The notes beneath the pieces were generated by a model. It saw only the letters and a program-made list of their open reading frames with translations, searched no databases and had not been told where the DNA came from. Positions 61,669 through 64,000 of a DNA stretch of 64,000 nucleotides are shown piece by piece (within the stretch, counting starts at the first letter, position 1; each line of letters opens with the position of its first letter). Made by a program: the position numbers and the translations under genes. The stretch lies in contig JAGASE010000020.1 in NCBI GenBank assembly GCA_017621875.1, positions 62,001-126,000 on the forward strand, read 5' to 3'. This DNA is from Clostridia bacterium (GTDB lineage Bacteria; Bacillota; Clostridia; UBA1381).

Positions 61669-63057
61669 ATGGAACAAACAAATCAAAATTTTCTTGCGAC
61701 CGAAGGGCTTGGAAGGCTTATGGGGAGATATGCAATTCCTTGCATCGTTTCGCTGCTTATGGCAGCACTCTATAACATAGTTGACCAAATTTTCATTGCG
61801 AACGCTGATTATTTGGGCTCATACGGAAACGCTGCAAATACAGTTGTATATCCTTTAACCGTTATTGCACTTGCAATAGCTGTTATGATTGGTGATGGCT
61901 GCTGTGCGTTTTCAAGCTTGAGTATGGGCAAGGGCAGTAAAGAGGACGCGTGCTGCAGTATGGGTAATTCAGTTATACTAACAATTGTATCGAGTGTTGT
62001 TTTAATGGCAATCTATCTTATATTTGATGAACGCATTATTGCTATGTTCGGCGGAACTGTAAACGTGGAAACCTTTAATTATTCAAAGGAGTATTTCTTT
62101 TGGATAACACTTGGTATTCCGTTTTATATGTTCGGTCAGGCGATTAATCCTTTAATTCGTGCAGACGGAAATCCAAGATTTGCGATGATTTCGACGGTTG
62201 CGGGAGCAATTATAAATATCATACTTGACCCTATATTTATCTTTTGTTTCAAGTGGGGTATGATGGGTGCAGCTGTTGCGACGGTAATCGGACAGATTGC
62301 TACGGCACTGCTTGCCATGTGGTATTTATTCAATACAAAGATAGTAAAGCTTTCAAAAAAGGATTTTAAATTGGAAACCAAAATAGTAAGAAAAACATTA
62401 GTGCTCGGTGTATGCAGCTTCCTATCACAGATTTCGCTTGTGGCAGCGATGGCAGCGATTAACAATATGATTCGAAAATATGGTGCCTTAGATGTTGTAT
62501 TCGGTCAGCCGCAGTATGCCCAAATACCCATGGCGGTTGTCGGAATTGTTATGAAGGTTTTCCAAATTGTAATTTCAATAGTGGTTGGTATGGCAGCAGG
62601 CTGTATTCCAATTGTGGGCTTTAATATGGGAGCTAAACTAAACGACAGAGTAAAATCATTATTTACAAGACTCCTTGTTTATGAGGCGTTGGTCGGAGCT
62701 GCTGCATTTGTCGTTGTAGAATTTTTCCCTATGCAGCTAATAGGAATATTCGGAGCAGCGAATGAAAGTGTTTATTATACAAATTTTGCCGTAAAAGCAT
62801 TCAGAATTTATCTTTGTATGATAATATTTGCCTGCGTAAATAAGGCAGCATTTATATTCCTGCAAGCCATGGGGAAGGCTGTGGCATCAACAATGCTTTC
62901 CATGGTGCGTGAAATTGTATTCGGCGTTGGGTTTGCACTTATACTGCCAAGATTCTGGGGACTTGACGGAGTACTTTGGTCAATGCCTGTTTCTGATGTG
63001 CTGACACTTGTAATATCAGCAATTGTGATAGCTTCTGCATATAAAAAATTATCTTAA
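61669..63057 (+). CDS. MATE-family efflux transporter
   Basis: 462 residues from ATG 61669 with AGGAGG upstream; the longer frame would run through the leader hairpin. Twelve membrane helices of the MATE fold: LGRLMGRYAIPCIVSLLMAA with YNIVDQIFIANADYLG, then GQAINPLIRADGNPRFAM and a second half starting LGVCSFLSQISLVAAMA. Members export cationic drugs or metabolites with Na+ or H+. Substrate unknown. Leader attenuation may control it. Confidence 0.92.
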   Translation: MEQTNQNFLATEGLGRLMGRYAIPCIVSLLMAALYNIVDQIFIANADYLGSYGNAANTVVYPLTVIALAIAVMIGDGCCAFSSLSMGKGSKEDACCSMGNSVILTIVSSVVLMAIYLIFDERIIAMFGGTVNVETFNYSKEYFFWITLGIPFYMFGQAINPLIRADGNPRFAMISTVAGAIINIILDPIFIFCFKWGMMGAAVATVIGQIATALLAMWYLFNTKIVKLSKKDFKLETKIVRKTLVLGVCSFLSQISLVAAMAAINNMIRKYGALDVVFGQPQYAQIPMAVVGIVMKVFQIVISIVVGMAAGCIPIVGFNMGAKLNDRVKSLFTRLLVYEALVGAAAFVVVEFFPMQLIGIFGAANESVYYTNFAVKAFRIYLCMIIFACVNKAAFIFLQAMGKAVASTMLSMVREIVFGVGFALILPRFWGLDGVLWSMPVSDVLTLVISAIVIASAYKKLS

Positions 63058-63090
63058 CTAAAAAAAGCAGTTGTAGCGGTAATGAAAATA

Positions 63091-63119
63091 TTGACATGCC
63101 GTATGCGTGTGTGTATAAT
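63091..63119 (+). promoter_or_regulatory. Perfect consensus promoter with no intact gene behind it
   Basis: TTGACA (63091-63096), 17-bp spacer, TATAAT (63114-63119), both hexamers exact. The segment that follows has no intact reading frame with a ribosome site. Confidence 0.7.
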
Positions 63120-63123
63120 AAAG

Positions 63124-63343
63124 CCTGTGGGACAGGTATTGAAATAACGTGGGACAATCAGCTTGTAAAGCTTGCCGGCTGTGGATAAATGCAGAGTTTG
63201 ACAGAGGGCACATAACCATGGCGGAACATATGTCTGCTGCATACTGCCTACATCAGTAAAAAATTCACAGGGGCTTGAAAAGCCTTGTGAGGAGGGCTCT
63301 GCATTGGTTCTTCCTGCAGGAAAGGGACATAGGCACAGCTTTA
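63124..63343 (+). ncRNA. Candidate structured RNA
   Basis: Directly after the promoter, CCTG/CAGG closes a small hairpin (63124-63136). GCTGTG (63178-63183) can pair with CACAGC (63334-63339), and inside it AATGCAGAG (63188-63196) with CTCTGCATT (63297-63305). Within that lies a hairpin CACAGGGGCTT-GAA-AAGCCTTGTG (63266-63289), and a self-complementary TTCCTGCAGGAA (63311-63322) sits between the two long-range arms. I matched it to no known family (tmRNA, RNase P, SRP, common riboswitches). It overlaps a decayed reading frame, so it may be chance. Confidence 0.3.
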
Positions 63344-63507
63344 GCGTTGGTGTTACAAAGAGAGATAAAAACATGAAGTTTGAAAAATTTATTAATGCAC
63401 AGCCTGTATGGGAAAAGGTAGACGGACGAGCGAGCATGAACCATGGTTTTGCGTCATATGCAGCGGCGTGGATAGGAGAAGCTTTGGAGAGTATGGGTAA
63501 AAAGTGA
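63209..63507 (+). pseudogene. Decayed C-terminal fragment of a possible glycosidase
   Basis: An open frame running to TGA 63505-63507 has no credible start; before it the frame is closed by stops. It includes GSALVLPAGKGHRHSFSV and, near its end, DGRASMNHGFASYAAAWIGE. The Asn-His-Gly/Phe-Ala pattern recalls the end of the catalytic barrel in family 78 alpha-L-rhamnosidases, but I could not confirm this. Downstream to 63770 only short broken frames occur (for example LESLALGVTAYVQSTMIN). It reads as remnant coding DNA. Confidence 0.35.
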
Positions 63508-63770
63508 AACGTATTCAGCTAAAATGACCTATTTATGCAGCAGGGAGTATTACCGAAACAGTGAGAATTTTAGGTTTACTGAAAAAGAAATATGATTTAG
63601 AGTCGCTTGCTTTGGGCGTTACGGCATATGTGCAAAGCACTATGATTAACTAAAGCCAAAATCAACAAGAATTTTCAAAGAGTATTGGGGAATAAAAATT
63701 AAAGATTTAATTAATAATACGCGGATTGAAAAATCAATGGTGCTGCTGCGAGGGGGTATGACTATCATCT
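63508..63770. other. Gene-poor stretch with broken short frames
   Basis: No frame longer than about 35 codons with a ribosome site. Short peptides on the plus strand look coding-like but end quickly, consistent with decayed genes. Confidence 0.4.
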
Positions 63771-63810
63771 AATATGCACTCTGAAGGTAATTGCCTTCAG
63801 AGTGCATATT
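63771..63810. terminator. Perfect 17-bp palindrome, possible bidirectional terminator
   Basis: AATATGCACTCTGAAGG (63771-63787), loop TAATTG, CCTTCAGAGTGCATATT (63794-63810). It lies 17 bp past the stop of the minus-strand gene. Neither side has a real T-run, so terminator function is uncertain. Confidence 0.5.
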
Positions 63811-63826
63811 AGTATAACCGTATATT

Positions 63827-64000
63827 TTATCGATGGATTGGAATAATATGTTTCCCTGCCGAAAGATGTATTTTTTCATTATTTTCCGGGTTTATAAAAA
63901 TTACCGGCGAATCTGTGTTTATGTCAATTTTATTCATATCATAACAGACACTAATGTTTTTATGACGGGCTTTTACCCATTTAACTTGTGGTATAAAGCA
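63827..64000 (-). CDS. C-terminal fragment of an unidentified protein (cut by the window edge)
   Basis: The last 57 residues of a minus-strand frame, stop TAA at 63827-63829. The sequence is beta-rich (VKARHKNISVCYDM, SPVIFINPENNEKIHLSAGK) and ends HIIPIHR, like the C-terminal beta-sandwich domain of a carbohydrate-active enzyme, but it is too short to assign. Confidence 0.6.
   Translation of the reverse strand, partial: CFIPQVKWVKARHKNISVCYDMNKIDINTDSPVIFINPENNEKIHLSAGKHIIPIHR

Noticed and set aside
63091-63507. 6S RNA, tmRNA, RNase P RNA or SRP RNA at the right end
   Set aside because: The invariant segments of these RNAs (for example tRNA-like ends of tmRNA or the SRP Alu/GGAAG region) are missing.
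1-64000. CRISPR arrays, insertion sequences, prophage or toxin-antitoxin modules
   Set aside because: No spaced direct repeats, transposase, integrase, phage structural or toxin motifs were found on either strand.

Overview
The window reads as chromosomal DNA of a low-GC, Gram-positive anaerobe of the Clostridia. The evidence is a complete rnfCDGEAB operon, type III glutamine synthetase, pyruvate phosphate dikinase, the endospore-associated genes spoVG, spoVT and a pdaA-like deacetylase, S-layer homology (SLH) and CsaB proteins, strong AGGAGG-type ribosome binding sites, frequent TTG/GTG starts, and promoters close to TTGACA-N17-TATAAT. No phage, insertion sequence, plasmid or CRISPR signature was seen. 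I cannot name a genus.

Layout. 1-2612: nagB (running off the left edge), divergent from an AraC-type regulator whose spacer carries a 21-bp-phased direct repeat; then a NusG-II/Gx membrane pair that converges on araC with overlapping stop codons. 2940-5625: two tandem LytR-CpsA-Psr cell-wall ligases. 5746-13450: the translation operon rimP-nusA-rnpM-ylxQ-infB-rbfA-nrnA, continued by trmR and a U32 protease-like gene (tRNA wobble-uridine hydroxylation/methylation) where truB-ribF often stand. 13457-17133: small regulatory, Cys-rich and lipid-related genes and a DUF1846 protein. 17169-19839: a 1.36-kb tandem duplication of a PHP-fold metallo-hydrolase gene with its promoter. 19891-21510 (minus strand): hpt, an ECF S component and a glutamine-amidotransferase-like protein that has lost its catalytic triad. 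21696-26005: diacylglycerol glycosyltransferase, RsmF-like methyltransferase, small membrane exporter, HAD phosphatase, YgjV.

26166-42157 is a nearly gapless 16-kb plus-strand run: Rnf complex, SLH-glucosaminidase, ABC-F ATPase, dtd, then GT4-csaB-murJ-wzy-GT4-DUF4330-DUF4330. CsaB pyruvylates secondary cell-wall polymers, the usual ligand of SLH domains, so the wall-polymer genes and the SLH hydrolase plausibly cooperate. 42243-47706 holds murC, spoVG, a lone ABC half-transporter, a HisJ-like PHP protein and a short YitT protein.

47744-57491: tRNA-Met, a pdaA-like lipoprotein, glnA (type III) with a terminator-like leader hairpin, a TetR regulator with a palindromic operator facing a three-gene membrane/repeat-protein operon, radA, and ppdK. 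57492-63057: a perfect 16-bp stem palindrome, spoVT with a possible SigG-type promoter, mscS, tRNA-Arg, a second HisJ-like PHP gene, an isolated eutH, and a MATE transporter behind an attenuator-like hairpin. 63058-64000 is gene-poor: a consensus promoter, long-range complementary arms, a decayed reading frame resembling the C-terminus of a glycosidase, a 17-bp palindrome, and the 3' end of a minus-strand gene.

Most notable: the triad-less amidotransferase beside purine salvage genes, the AraC and TetR operator architectures, the 11-residue repeat protein, a 51-residue Cys-rich membrane protein, leader hairpins of glnA and the MATE gene, and the unexplained structured segment near 63.1-63.35 kb.
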